DNA from: Gonatopus flavifemur
Taxonomy: Eukaryota; Arthropoda; Insecta; Hymenoptera; Dryinidae
DNA length: 64,000 nucleotides
Assembly: GCA_018340375.1 (NCBI GenBank)
Contig: JAFFJZ010000002.1
Coordinates: 19,362,001-19,426,000 of the forward strand
Reading direction: 5' to 3'
Position 1 is the stretch's first letter. Each line of letters starts with the position of its first letter. Below the pieces are notes generated by a model, which was given only the letters and a program-made list of their open reading frames with translations, did no database searches and was not told the origin of the DNA. Below, piece after piece: positions 23,904 to 34,469 of the stretch. The translations under genes and the position numbers were made by a program.

Positions 23904-24159
23904 CACCGAAAAAAATAATTAGTTACACTTACTCAAAATTAGTTCCAGCAACTAGATATGGTTGTTGATATTTGGATAACTAAAACGGGCGTTGGCTCAA
24001 TTAAATTCAAATTTAATTTCTCTCACTTTAGTTGCTGTTACTAATTTGAAGTTGCCTTCACTACAGATTTTATTACTGGCTCCTATTCTTTTATGACTTG
24101 GAACTAATTTTCCTATCCAACTTCAGTTCATTCGGTCAAATAAATTATTTATTTCGGTG
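23904..24159. mobile_element. CACCG-ended MITE, CA duplication, filled with TAGTT/AACTA words
   Basis: Left CACCGAAAAAAATAATTAGT and right end, inverse CACCGAAATAAATAATTTAT, with CA outside both (23902-23903, 24160-24161). The interior repeats AACTAATTTT, TAGTTGC and GTTACT words. Length 256 bp. Confidence 0.75.
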
Positions 24160-25503
24160 CAGAAGGGATGTGAAAAATGAAGGATGCATGCAGGATAACT
24201 AGACACAGGTTGAACACAGAAAGAGAAAAACAGGAAAATTGTCAGGATATCTATTAAATCAATTTGAATCCAATTGTGAAAGAAAATTTCGTGAAGGAGA
24301 GAATGGACCCAATAGTACTGAACGAAAGATGAATTGAAACTTCGGTTACGAACAACGGATTTTGAACAAGCGGAAAAAATATCTTTTATGATAAGATTCA
24401 GAAAATTTACAGAAAATCCTTGAAGAATCTTGAAAATATTCACAAAATCTGGTTATTCGTTTCAAAATACTCAAAATGTCTGATAAGAGATGTTTATTCT
24501 CTTCATCGGAAATTCAGTTCCTTGAATTCGAATGGTTGTTCTCAAACTTTTACATTGCACATTGCAGTCACATTTGTAGACATGAACTTCAAGACTTGAT
24601 TCTAAAATAATGATCCATAAAAAAAATGAATCTCATTAACTGAACCGTCCATTCTACTAAGCAAAAAATAAAACTGATTTCCTTCGAATTCATATGTTTC
24701 CTACTCTTTCTTACCATTGCTTCGTTAATGGTCAACGACAATTCGGAGAATTCAATCAACCCTTCTCCTTTGGCGACGCAAAACTCCGTCAAGGTCACAC
24801 TTGATCAGCGGGGATCACTAATGACTTGGAAGATCAAGTCATGCTTACGTCTAACTACTTTTTTACGATTTTCATGTTTTCTTGCCATCTCCTTTATCTC
24901 GTGTCTGTTTGATATACTTTGAATTTTCCTATCCTCAACCGTTCTTCTTCGACGTTTATCTAGTTATTCATTCATTCCCAAGTACAAGTAGCAATTAGTC
25001 GCCCATTCGGTTTCTTGTACGGAACCTGATGCTGCATTGTTCACAAGGTAAAATAATTCGAATTTGATATGCAATCGTACGAGAATAACAATTTGTTGTG
25101 GAATAATGAATGTATATATTGTATCATAAAGTCGTTTTACTTCTTCCGTTGAATATGTTTTAATGTCTTTTGAAAGTATATTAGTTTTTTGTATTCAATC
25201 GTTCATAGATATTTCCAACGTTGTCAGGTTCCCTGCGTCATGAATTGTATTCCACGTATCGTGGAAGGAATATTAAGACAATTCTTGTTTGCTTTTTTGA
25301 AATTCTATTCATGAATCGGATGTCTAGTAAGTTTGTACACTGATGTCTATTTGAAGAGCTTTTACCTTGAAGATTCAACATTTCTGTTGGGAAGCTGGAA
25401 GATCTGTTCATCTCATTGCAGATTGTTGAGATTGGAGTATGAATTTTTCAATAAGACAGCCAGGGCGCGTACGATTAGATTCAATGTCTGTATGCGATTA
25501 GCC
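24160..25503. other. unassigned DNA
   Basis: No repeat ends or gene recognised. Short overlapping frames at 24589-24922 on both strands have no family resemblance. Confidence 0.45.
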
Positions 25504-26487
25504 TGTATAGGATGTTTCTGAATTCATCATTCGGATTACTGTGATGTATTCTGCAGCCAAAATGCAATAACTTGACCCTAACGTCATTCTCTAAGTTGGA
25601 AAACGTCGGATCTCTGAAAAAAAATTCAATTATCCTATTATTCTTCCTTTTGGAGTTATGGTGATTGAAAATTGCTAGAAGCCAGAAAATTTCAAATCGC
25701 TGTAGCTCCGAAACAAAGAATGACAGGATGATTGAATTTTTTTCCAGAGATCCGGCGTTTTTCAATAGAGAATGATGTTAGGGTCGAGAATGTGAAACAC
25801 AATGCTGTTGAGTTATTTGAATTTTGAAAAAAAATCTAAAACTTCCTCCAGCTCAAAAATTGAGTGACCGGATCGTAAAACTCGCCGATCGCTCAAACAC
25901 GTCCCGGCATCTGATCCAGGAGCCCAATACAACCAGGAAAAAGAATTCGTCAAAATGAAAAATGAAAAATATAGCATGTCAGAACTCATCAGAACACACA
26001 TTTTTCTGATGGGAAATTTTTTTTTATCATCACTAGTTTCCGAGATAAAAATCCAAACGTGAAAATTTGCATTTCCTCAAAATCAATAGGATTCAAATTG
26101 TATTTCGCAATTACTCAGTGAGAAGTCATTGGAATGGATTGAAATTTGGTATACAGCTTCAGTAATGATCCCCGAAGACAACTAGTGAGTTGAAATTGTT
26201 AGAAGATTTCATCATCTAATGCATATTCAACAATAATCAAATGCCGTTGACAATACGCGCTTGCGAGTTTCCACGAAAAAAAGTGGCGAGAGAATTTCCG
26301 ATTTGGAAAAACTCAAAGCGACAAAGATTAGATGCTGAGACGTATTCGAGCGCTCGGCGAGTTTTACGATCCAACCGCTCAATTAAGCCTCCGAAAAACT
26401 TTCTTCAAACGGGAAATTATTGCATTTTGGCTGCAGAATACATCACAGAAATCCAAACGATGAATTCTGGAACACCCGGTATTCGGA
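25504..26487. mobile_element. long-TIR element with GGRTGTTYC ends
   Basis: Left block 25509-25570 (GAATTCATCATTCGGATT, then GATGTATTCTGCAGCCAAAA) is the inverse of 26410-26480. A second block, GGATCGTAAAACTCGCCGA at 25869-25887, is the inverse of 26350-26372. The arms are thus more than 100 bp long. The left arm is split by a hairpin MITE (25574-25785). Frames in both arms mirror one another and are not genes. Confidence 0.7.
25574..25785. mobile_element. hairpin MITE inside the long-TIR element
   Basis: GACCCTAACGTCATTCTCTA at the left and its near-inverse at the right close a 212-bp hairpin whose arms (about 85 bp) include CGGATCTCTGAAAAAAAATT and TTTTGGAGTT blocks. It interrupts the left arm of the surrounding element after CAATAACTT. 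Confidence 0.65.
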
Positions 26488-26871
26488 TAATTAGCGGATC
26501 CTGAGTTGAAATTTGAAACTTTGTTTCACTTGTCTACGGAAAATCAGGAGATTTATACCACTTTGAGAGGCAAGGCTGAAGCTATATCTTCCTCTTTTAC
26601 TCCTCGAGAGGGAAAAAATTCTCAGATTTTCTGTAGGAGACGTATGTGGTACAAAATTTTCTGTCCTAGATGCATTTGTGAATTTAAATACTAAGGTTGA
26701 CTGAAAATTATGTATCATAAGGATCGAATCGTCTTGTTACATATTTCAGGAAATGAGAAATATATGTTTTCAGATAACACACTTGATGAAGTGTTATCAA
26801 AGCACCCAATTTACACTCACAGTCATAGAATGTAAAATCAAATGTTCATTAAGGATATACTAGCGAACCCG

Positions 26872-27228
26872 CTAATGCGACCCGCCATAAAAACGTACCG
26901 ACTGAGTAAACATCTTCTCGACAAGAATACTCTGAATTGAATTCATGGAGAAGTGTGAAATTTTCAGGAATCAATCTTCAATCCTTCACCCACCGCGGTA
27001 CATTACCTGAATTTCGAATTTCGAAAAACAAGTTTGCGTTACCGACTGAGAGAAAAATGTTTCCTCGAGATTCAAAATTCGGACAATGTACCGCGATAGA
27101 TAAAGGATTGAGGATCGATTCCTGAAAATTTCATACTTCTGTATGATTTCAATTCAGAGTATCCTTGCCGAGAAAATGTTTACTCGGTCGGTACGCTTGT
27201 ATGGCGGGTTGCTTCAGCGGGGATCGCT
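26872..27228. mobile_element. 357-bp foldback element with AGCGAACCCGC ends
   Basis: Left AGCGAACCCGCTAATGCGAC and the inverted right end AGCGATCCCCGCTGAAGCAA lead into arms that stay paired for about 170 bp: ACCGACTGAGTAAACAT, then TCTGAATTGAATTCAT, TGAAATTTTCAGGAATC and CGCGGTACATT. The centre lies near 27040. The right end abuts the CCCA end of the AGATATCT element at 27230. Confidence 0.8.
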
Positions 27229-27326
27229 GCCCAAACAGACACAAAGATATCTTTCAGAATTTCCAAAAGATATCTATCAAAAGTACAAGAAGTCTCGAAG
27301 AATTTCCTCAAAGATCTCTTTTCGTA

Positions 27327-27968
27327 CACTGGAAAAAATATTTATTTGTCCTCTCTCCATAAAATATTTATTTGTAGAAATCAGGGGGGTGCAACTCACC
27401 TAATCACCTTCAAATGTTTCGCGAAACGTTTTGTCACCACAGTAAACTTGACTTGAAGTCCGTGAACGGCGCTGTCTGTAGCTAAGTCAGAATCACGTGA
27501 TGTTTTTTTTGTACACTACGTACGTGATACGAGTGTCAGTATCGTCATTATCATATTTGGTTATGTGACATATTCAAGAATTGTATGTATATATCAACAC
27601 CATTATTGATATGATTTGTCAAGCGATTTCAAATGCAAAATTAGGCGCCGAAAAATGATCGGATCACGTGACTTTTTCTGATAGTACAATCAGCGTCTCT
27701 TGCGGACAGTTTGGGAAATATCGAATGGTGACAAAACGTTACGTATAGTTTTTATCGAGTTGCACCCCCTGGTAGAAATTAAATATTCAATTAGATACAA
27801 AAACTGATTACTTGTGATGAATAAATTGTTTATTTAGAAGACCAATTTATTTGGGGCAAGCATTCCATCATTCGATTCGATTAAATATTCCATTAATCCT
27901 AAGAAATATTCTATGGAGAGAGGACAAACAAACTATTTATTTGGTTGAAAGAAATTTTTTTTTCAGTG
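27327..27968 (+). mobile_element. CACTGG MITE, copy 2, TA duplication, split by hAT MITE
   Basis: Same ends and interior as 8715-8941, in the same orientation, with TA at 27325-27326 and 27969-27970. A 390-bp insertion with an 8-bp duplication separates the two parts, and a short extra run (AGAAGACCAATTTATTTGGG) distinguishes this copy from copy 1. Confidence 0.85.
27382..27771. mobile_element. 390-bp hAT MITE, 8-bp duplication GTAGAAAT
   Basis: Ends CAGGGGGGTGCAACTC and inverse CAGGGGGTGCAACTC are flanked by GTAGAAAT at 27374-27381 and 27772-27779. The uninterrupted relative at 8762-8769 reads GTAGGAAT, so the empty site is available for comparison. An 8-bp duplication and CAGGG ends are diagnostic of the hAT superfamily. 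No open frame; it must depend on a transposase from elsewhere. Confidence 0.92.
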
Positions 27969-28224
27969 TATTCGAAAAGATGTCTTATGCAACATGAATG
28001 GAATCCCTAAAAGATCTCTCGGAGACTTCTCAAAGATGTCTTTAAGGAGAAATGAAAAAATCCAACAGAGTTCTTCAAGATTTCTTAAAGCCGTCTTGAA
28101 AAGTTCATAAAAATGTTTTGGAAGAAGCTTGAATTTATTCACAAAAAACTTTCTAACGTCTTCTTTCTCCTCCTTCTTCCTGTTTGTCTTCATCGCTCTC
28201 ACACTCCTAAGAAGTTTACACTTT

Positions 28225-28440
28225 ATCTCGATCCTTGAGGTTGCGGGAATCGAACCCGCGCATCTTACGATGTACTCACGCTTCAGTGACTTGAGCTATA
28301 TACACAATTTGATGTTGATGCTTATAATTGTCAATATGACAAAGTGAAATAGTGTCAGTGATGTACATTTTCAGAGTAAAAGTGACCTGTTGAAAAAACT
28401 GTTATTATATAAACAAATGTCTGATAAGTTGTCTTGAATT
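28225..28440 (-). repeat. tRNA-like dispersed repeat, copy 2
   Basis: Minus-strand homologue of 9147-9360. It carries an A-box-like AGCTCAAGTCACTGAAGC and an intact B-box GGTTCGATTCC within a perfect 5-bp T stem (GCGGG/CCCGC). The presumed acceptor strands do not pair, so this is not a working tRNA gene. Its orientation relative to the nearby CACTGG MITE is opposite to that at locus 1. Confidence 0.7.
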
Positions 28441-28787
28441 ATTTATATCCCATCGTTATTGAAGAATAACTTATTGATAAGTGAAAATGAGAATTTTTTA
28501 AATTTACTTGAAGGTTGTACATAAAACTGAGCGTGAAAGTTCAACAATTTGTAAAATATTTGTGTCTTGGAGATTCGTTAATTCCAGCGCGAGTATCAAA
28601 AGGTTACAAAATCGTACTTTTTGCAGAATTTGAAATCTCTCGGCATGTATATAAATTCTTCAAGCTTTCGATTCGCGAACTAGTTTATCACTCCTGTGAT
28701 TCGATGGCAATAAAAGGCACATTCCAAGTGTTATTCATGTCAATTCATATGATCAGGTATTTATAACCTAAACCTGTTGACAATGTA
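28441..28787. other. unassigned DNA left of mariner 2
   Basis: An 83-codon plus-strand frame at 28515-28766 has no resemblance I recognise. No AGATATCT words occur here. Confidence 0.35.
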
Positions 28788-30067
28788 CAGGTTGGTTGAA
28801 AAGTTTTGAAAGCAAAAATGAAAGAATGTGTATTTTTTGATGAAATGTTTTTTTTTATTCAATATAGTCTCCCTCAACTTCAACACACTTATTCCAACGA
28901 TCCTCCAATAATTTTATACCATCTCTGTAATGATTTTTCGGAAGCTCCGCAAAATACTGTTCCACAGCTGCAATAGCTTCTTCATTCGACGAAAAACGAT
29001 TTCCACGAAGGAATTGTTTCCAATTTCTGAAGAGGTAATAGTCGGAGGGAGCCAAATCTGGTGAATACGGTGGGTGTTCAAGCAATTCGTTCAGTTTAGC
29101 CATCGCCAGAACACTTGTGTGAACACGTGCATTGTCTTGATGAAAAATGATTTTTTTCTTCCGTAAACCGGGTCTTTTTTCACGAATTTTTTCATCCAAC
29201 TGGTCCAAAAGGTTGCAATCATATTCAGAGTTAATGGTTTTACCTTTTTCGGAATAATCAATCAACAAAACCCCTTTTGCGTCCCAAAAAACCGATGCTA
29301 AAACCTTTTGTGCCGATCGTTCTGACTTCACCCGTTTTGGAGCTGAACAACTAGCTTCGGTCCACTGTAAACGTTCTTGTTTCAGTTTAGGATCATGATG
29401 GTAGATCCAAGTCTCGTCCACAGTTACGAAACGACACAAAAAATCGGTCTTATTCTGCTTAAAACGCTCCAAATTACGCTGAGAAATTTGTTTTCGATTC
29501 AGTTTTTGTTGAATTGTCAACGAATGCGGCACTAACTTTCCAAAAAGCGTTTTCATATGTAATTCTTCGTGTAAAATATGGAGTACTCGTTCATCCGAGA
29601 TGCCTATGGTATCAGCAATTTCACGCTTAGTCAAACTCGGATCTTTACAAACAATATCATAGACTTGCTCAATGATGTCTGATTTCGTTGCACTTTTTGG
29701 ACGTCCACTACGTGATTGATCTTCAACGCTTGTACGACCACGTTCAAACTCTAAAACCCATCGATGTACAGTTGGAAATGAAGGAGCAGGTTCCTTCAAC
29801 ACTTCCTTCATTTTAGTATGAATTTCTGTTGCTGATAAACCTTCCAAAACAAAGAATTTTATCACTGCACGATATTCGGATTTTTCCATTTGCACAAAAT
29901 ACACTGACACGTCCACTTCGAATGGCTTGTAAATAAAGAATGAATCGACAGATCGGAATAAAATTGTGTGTGTGTTCAAATGAAGGATGAAATATAAAAA
30001 TAGGGTATAAATTTTGATTCCTGTACTGGTTGATAGGTGTCGCTTTCAAAACTTTTCAACCAACCTG
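28788..30067 (-). mobile_element. mariner transposon 2, 1280 bp
   Basis: Perfect 26-bp inverted repeats beginning CAGGTTGGTTGAAAAGTTTT lie at 28788-28813 and 30042-30067, with TA outside both (28786-28787, 30068-30069). The ITR and protein differ clearly from mariner 1, so the two are separate lineages. The transposase frame is uninterrupted. Both flanks are AGATATCT-type or unassigned DNA, and the element lies in the nest at 27.2-31.2 kb. Confidence 0.95.
28855..29889 (-). CDS. mariner transposase 2, full length, DD30D
   Basis: The chosen start is the ATG at 29889 (MEKSEYRAVIKFF), the family start; an upstream ATG in frame would add 30 residues with no mariner resemblance. The product is 344 residues. 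The N-terminal helix-turn-helix pair spans about 1-115, the WVPHEL motif reads LVPHSLT, and catalytic Asp are at 158 (VTVDETW), 252 (FHQDNARVH) and 283 (SPDLAPSD). Only 30 residues separate the second and third Asp, against 34 in mariner 1 and in classical mariners: after AMAKLNEL the expected four residues before LEHPPYS are absent, an in-frame 12-bp loss. The C-terminus, EVEGDYIE, is complete. It would cut and join DNA at TA sites if active; the shortened catalytic spacing and the W-to-L change make activity doubtful. Confidence 0.93.
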   Translation of the reverse strand: MEKSEYRAVIKFFVLEGLSATEIHTKMKEVLKEPAPSFPTVHRWVLEFERGRTSVEDQSRSGRPKSATKSDIIEQVYDIVCKDPSLTKREIADTIGISDERVLHILHEELHMKTLFGKLVPHSLTIQQKLNRKQISQRNLERFKQNKTDFLCRFVTVDETWIYHHDPKLKQERLQWTEASCSAPKRVKSERSAQKVLASVFWDAKGVLLIDYSEKGKTINSEYDCNLLDQLDEKIREKRPGLRKKKIIFHQDNARVHTSVLAMAKLNELLEHPPYSPDLAPSDYYLFRNWKQFLRGNRFSSNEEAIAAVEQYFAELPKNHYRDGIKLLEDRWNKCVEVEGDYIE

Positions 30068-30265
30068 TATCTTCTCAAACATATCTTGTTGAAGTCTTTC
30101 AAGAAGATATCTTCCAAACGCTTCTAAAAGATATCTTCAAGATATCTTCCATGGTTGTCTTGAATCAAGACATCTTTTACAATATGTCTTTCCAACACTT
30201 CTGAAAGATATCTTTGAGAACTCTTCAAGAATGTTCTTGAAGATCTCTTAAGATCTCTTAATTAA

Positions 30266-31138
30266 GAGGTTACCCCACTTGCAATTTTGAGAAGATCGAT
30301 TTTTTTTATTGCATTCTTTTTAAGTATAAGTATCTGAGTATATGTCCCGGAGATTTCAAGTCGATCTGAACAAAATTGACTGAGATATATGAGCGTTGGA
30401 AGAGAAGAATCCATTGTGTAAACGACCAGCTAGTCTGCCACCTGGCGGAAGAATGTTACGAAGGCAACACCAAATTTCCGTTTTGGAAGTGATATTGTCG
30501 GCGGAAGAACTTCTGTATGGACCCGAAGTAGATGACTCCATGTGAGTTCACAAAAAAAAATATTTTCTTCGTGTAAACTGACATTGAAACTTCAAACGCA
30601 TTTTCCTCGAAATGGCATTTCTGAAGTCGGTGACCAATATTACTCAAACACTAATGAACCGATCTTCTTGAAATTTTGCAGGCTTGTTTAATACATAGAA
30701 AAGTAGTCTTTGATCGTTCGATTTTTTTGTTTAGAAAAAAAATGGCCGTTTTATAGCCAAAAAACAGCCGCTTTTTCCGTTAAAATCGGACCATTAATTT
30801 CCACTGTTCGCCATTCTGTGAAAAATGAATATTTTTTCAAATCCTTCGATTAAAAACTAGTTTATAATTATATTTGACTAAATCCATCTACATTTTTTGT
30901 TTCAGATGATCCGCTCCACCGCAATGTTGGTCACCGCAAACCGTACACATAAAAACATTATTTCTTTGACGGTCATTTGCCACTAAACCATGTAATATTT
31001 TTCAATAAAAAAATCACCGGAAGTTCTTCAAGATGTGTTCTTTAGAATGATATATTGATCGATTGAAAAATTTTTGTAATTTTCTTTGAAAAAATTCATG
31101 AAAACGGCCTTTTTTGCGCTACAAGTGGTGGTAACCCC
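30266..31138. mobile_element. TTAA-flanked MITE (piggyBac-like), 873 bp
   Basis: TTAA at 30262-30265 and 31139-31142 borders GAGGTTACCCCACTTG on the left and inverse GGGGTTACCACCACTTG on the right. Inside are A-rich runs and no frame above 65 codons. It interrupts an AGATATCT block: AGATCTCTT before it and TTTTAGATATCTTCAAG after it. The end sequence resembles that of the TTAA MITE at 14700. Confidence 0.8.
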
Positions 31139-31189
31139 TTAATTGAGTATTCTTTTAGATATCTTCAAGAACTGCGGGCTGTGTGGGCG

Positions 31190-31817
31190 GTATCCCCTCA
31201 ACCTAAATATGATCCACAGATGCATCTCAGCACACTTGTCAATATGGGGGAAAAGTGTCCAAAATGATCTCCTCAAGGCACACTTGAATTTTATGTACCA
31301 AGAAAAGTGTTTTTGGATCAACTTGCAATGGTATTGCTCAGTCCGATCTTTCAACTATACATTCCATCCATAAAAAATAGAAAAACACATCAATGCTCTG
31401 TTCCATGAGAAGATTTCCAAAAGTTCCATAAAGGATCATTTTGGGCACACAAGAGGGTAAAATGATCCCCTTGGGATCCCCTCAATGCATGCACAATGGA
31501 TTATCAGATACAGGTCAAAGTATAGTTGAATGATGTCTCAATCCACACATAAAACAGATTGTACTGTGGGGTATCTTAGAAGATAGTGAATAACAGTCAA
31601 ATTTGATCTCACTTTACATCAAAAGTCGTAATTTTGTACTATATTTTCTAGAATTATACCACGTTGACTTATGATCATCGAGGTTACAAAATCAGCTATA
31701 GGACATCATGAAGAACAAGTTTGTGAAAAATTTGGATAGATAGCGTTGGTAGAATCGTTAGAATACCGAGGGATCATTTTATCTCGAGGGATCATTTTGG
31801 ACACTTTTCCCCTGTGG
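31190..31817. repeat. inverted repeat with GATCATTTTGG words
   Basis: GGGGAAAAGTGTCCAAAATG at 31246-31265 is the inverse of CATTTTGGACACTTTTCCCC at 31793-31812. Between them GGATCATTTTGGGCAC, AAAATGATCC and GATCCCCT words recur. It looks like another word-filled TIR element whose exact ends I could not fix. Confidence 0.55.
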
Positions 31818-34469
31818 CTATTTATTTTTTGCGCCTCTTTTTTCATCTATTCTGTGATTCTGAATCAGTCAAAAGTACTGAGAATCAGTAAAATTTCACT
31901 GGCAATCAATGCTAAGTTCTCCACTTATTCAATCAGTGGGAAACTCTTAGCACTCTTCTTTATTGCTTCATACCACTATGGATTGAAACTAATTTACTGA
32001 ATTCACCCAGTAAGTTGCAATGTGATTTGATGAATGAATGAATGCAGGGCTGAATTTGCGTATTGGTGGACCTAGAAATCATTGGGGGCTTCATCTAGCG
32101 AAGGGTTTTAAAATTTTTTTGTCCCCGAGGCAAAAATTTCCAAGAAGAGAAGAGCAAGAATAAAGAAAGAGGAATGAAGACGTTGAACGTTGCACGGACG
32201 AACATAAATCCAGCATGATATACGTGCTTTTTTTGTATTGCACATGAGCAAATATCAAACATATGCACATTCTTTTGCAAGCATATTAAAATTCAACACT
32301 GCAATGAATATCCAAAACAAACTATAATAGAAAAACTGTTTTTTCAGATTACCCAAGAATCATTTACGATGATTCTTCTCGCGGGGAGATTTCATTCCCG
32401 TGTACCTTTAAATGTCATATGTTAACTATGAAAAACAGAGGTCGAGGAAACAAGAACCAATTAACGTAATCAAACTTCACTCGAAAATTTGTTGATTCGA
32501 AATAGCTCACGGTCTTCACAGATATTTCGAAACCAGCGATCGTATTAATCGAATTCGAAACATGCCATTTTCTTTTGTATATTGAATACGAATCCGCACT
32601 ACTCCGCACACCGTCACCGAAGAAAAACAGAAAAAAAATAGCAGCAGGCGATTTTGAAACAATCATTATCATATTATTTCTACAATATGAAATATCAAAT
32701 GAAGTAATTTATGAGCACCAGATTGTATACGGCATTTGACTATGAAATGAAAAATTCTCAATTCTCAAAGCAGAGTTGACTCATTCTTTGCGCTCGTTAA
32801 TCGATATGATCGCAATGCACGTGAAATCAATATACCAGGGGTTCCGTTCTAAATCAGGACACTTGCCAAAGAGAAATAAGTTATAAGTAGATACGTTATA
32901 TCCACCTATCACTTTCACTCGGCATTATTTATATTCGGATGTCGAAACGAAGAAACGAATGCACAATGTAAGACATTTGCGAACATATTTTTCCACCTGA
33001 CACCGCCACGGATCAAGGGTCAGATAAGGAATTGTTTATTATAACAGAAAAATTCATAGAAAAACGGCTGAAGTTTCTTATATCACATATACGAATATTG
33101 AATTTTCAATAAACTTGATCTCTTTGAGGCGATCGGTATTCAGAACACTCATTAAATCGATACACCAACAACGTTCGTTCAACGTATCTTTCGGAAAATT
33201 TCATTGATCGTGATCCATAATCATTTCCAAATGCTACTTTAATCGACCATGCATAGAACCAAGGCGAGAAACTCGTTTGGTTCGTGTGAATAACAGTTTC
33301 AAAGTTCAACGAAGCCATTAGCCTTACCATTCTAGACCTTTTTGTAGATGGAATCAATCATTCAAATCCAATTCCGACCTTCCGAGAGAACGGTGTATTG
33401 AGATCAGTTTGCAAAGTTGTCACTCACTTTCTCGACACTTGTGTTCCTTTCTCCCCTCCTGCGAGGAAAGATTATCCTAATATTAGTTCGATGATCTTTC
33501 GAATGATCCTAATCCGAAGGACCTAACATACTTCGTTATTATGATTGGGATCGTTGCGTAAGAAAATGTACGTTTTGTCAACAATTTTATCATTCGTATT
33601 GCTCATCGAAAGGGCAAAAGAAGTATTTTGTTATTTTCATCATCGTGTCATTAGGAACTGGATTGCATAATTGTAACTTTGAGACAAGAAGAATGATTTA
33701 TGAAGCATTCGATCAGTATTTGAAAAAAACACGGAAATTGAATGAAGATTTTTTCATTTGTATTTTTTCCTCAAATTACCAGATGTATAGAACAAGTATG
33801 AAACGTGATTCGTTTGAATGAAATTAAGGAACTGATTCGTCAATTGTCGTGTTGTACAAACAATTTTCAGAAATTCAAGTATAGCGTTATGATATCATCC
33901 TCTTAGTATCAAAAATATTCCAATAACATCAGAAGTACGATATGGTATTTGTTGGAGAATAAAATTGATCATTATCGCGATTCTTTGCGAGACTTAAATA
34001 TATAATTTGAATGCCCGCATACCGCATCGAAACGATGAACTTGATCACGATTTCTCAATTAGGACAAGAGTTTCTAGATTTTCTTGGAGTTTATGCAAGA
34101 TCCTTCTGCAGGATTCGAAAATACTAGTCGAGTGGATGCTGACGTAATCATTTCATAAAAGCAATATAATTGTTAGGTTTCAAGGTTGCATAATATAACA
34201 CCTCTTATGATATAACAACAATGTCAATGTTAAGAGTACAGAACAAGTATATTATATAAAACCTCTATGTTGTAAGGAATGAAGAGAACACAATGATACT
34301 TGTGGTGTGGAGTTTCTAGAAAGTGGATGATCTATTGATTAATATCTTGCGTTCACTCGTTATGCTGTGAACGTATTCGAACTAACGTCAAGATTTACGG
34401 ATACACAGGATGTTTTAGAACCATCGCGCCACATCCTTCATTGAAAATTTATATACGCATTATTGAAAC
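31818..34469. other. unassigned, single-copy-looking DNA
   Basis: No MITE ends, word arrays or recognised genes. Several 60-85 codon frames occur on the minus strand (near 32.1, 32.5 and 33.2 kb) but none shows a domain or splice support. Confidence 0.45.

Larger units (their letters stand above)
27230..31187. mobile_element. AGATATCT-rich element, locus 2, with five nested insertions
   Basis: The CCCAAACAGACACAAAGATA left end and a right end whose inverse reads CCCACACAGCCCGCAGTTCT both run into GATATCT-rich arms. Outside lie TG and CG; if CG was the target, one CpG-to-TpG change explains the mismatch. The AGATATCT blocks remaining are 27240-27320, 27970-28110, 30070-30260 and 31150-31170. 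Between them lie a CACTGG MITE with a hAT MITE inside, a tRNA-like repeat, mariner 2 and a TTAA MITE. Without insertions the element would be well under 1 kb. Confidence 0.65.

Noticed and set aside
28225..28320. A functional tRNA gene on the minus strand
   Set aside because: The B box and T stem are good, but acceptor strands do not pair and the block recurs at 9147 within a longer repeat.
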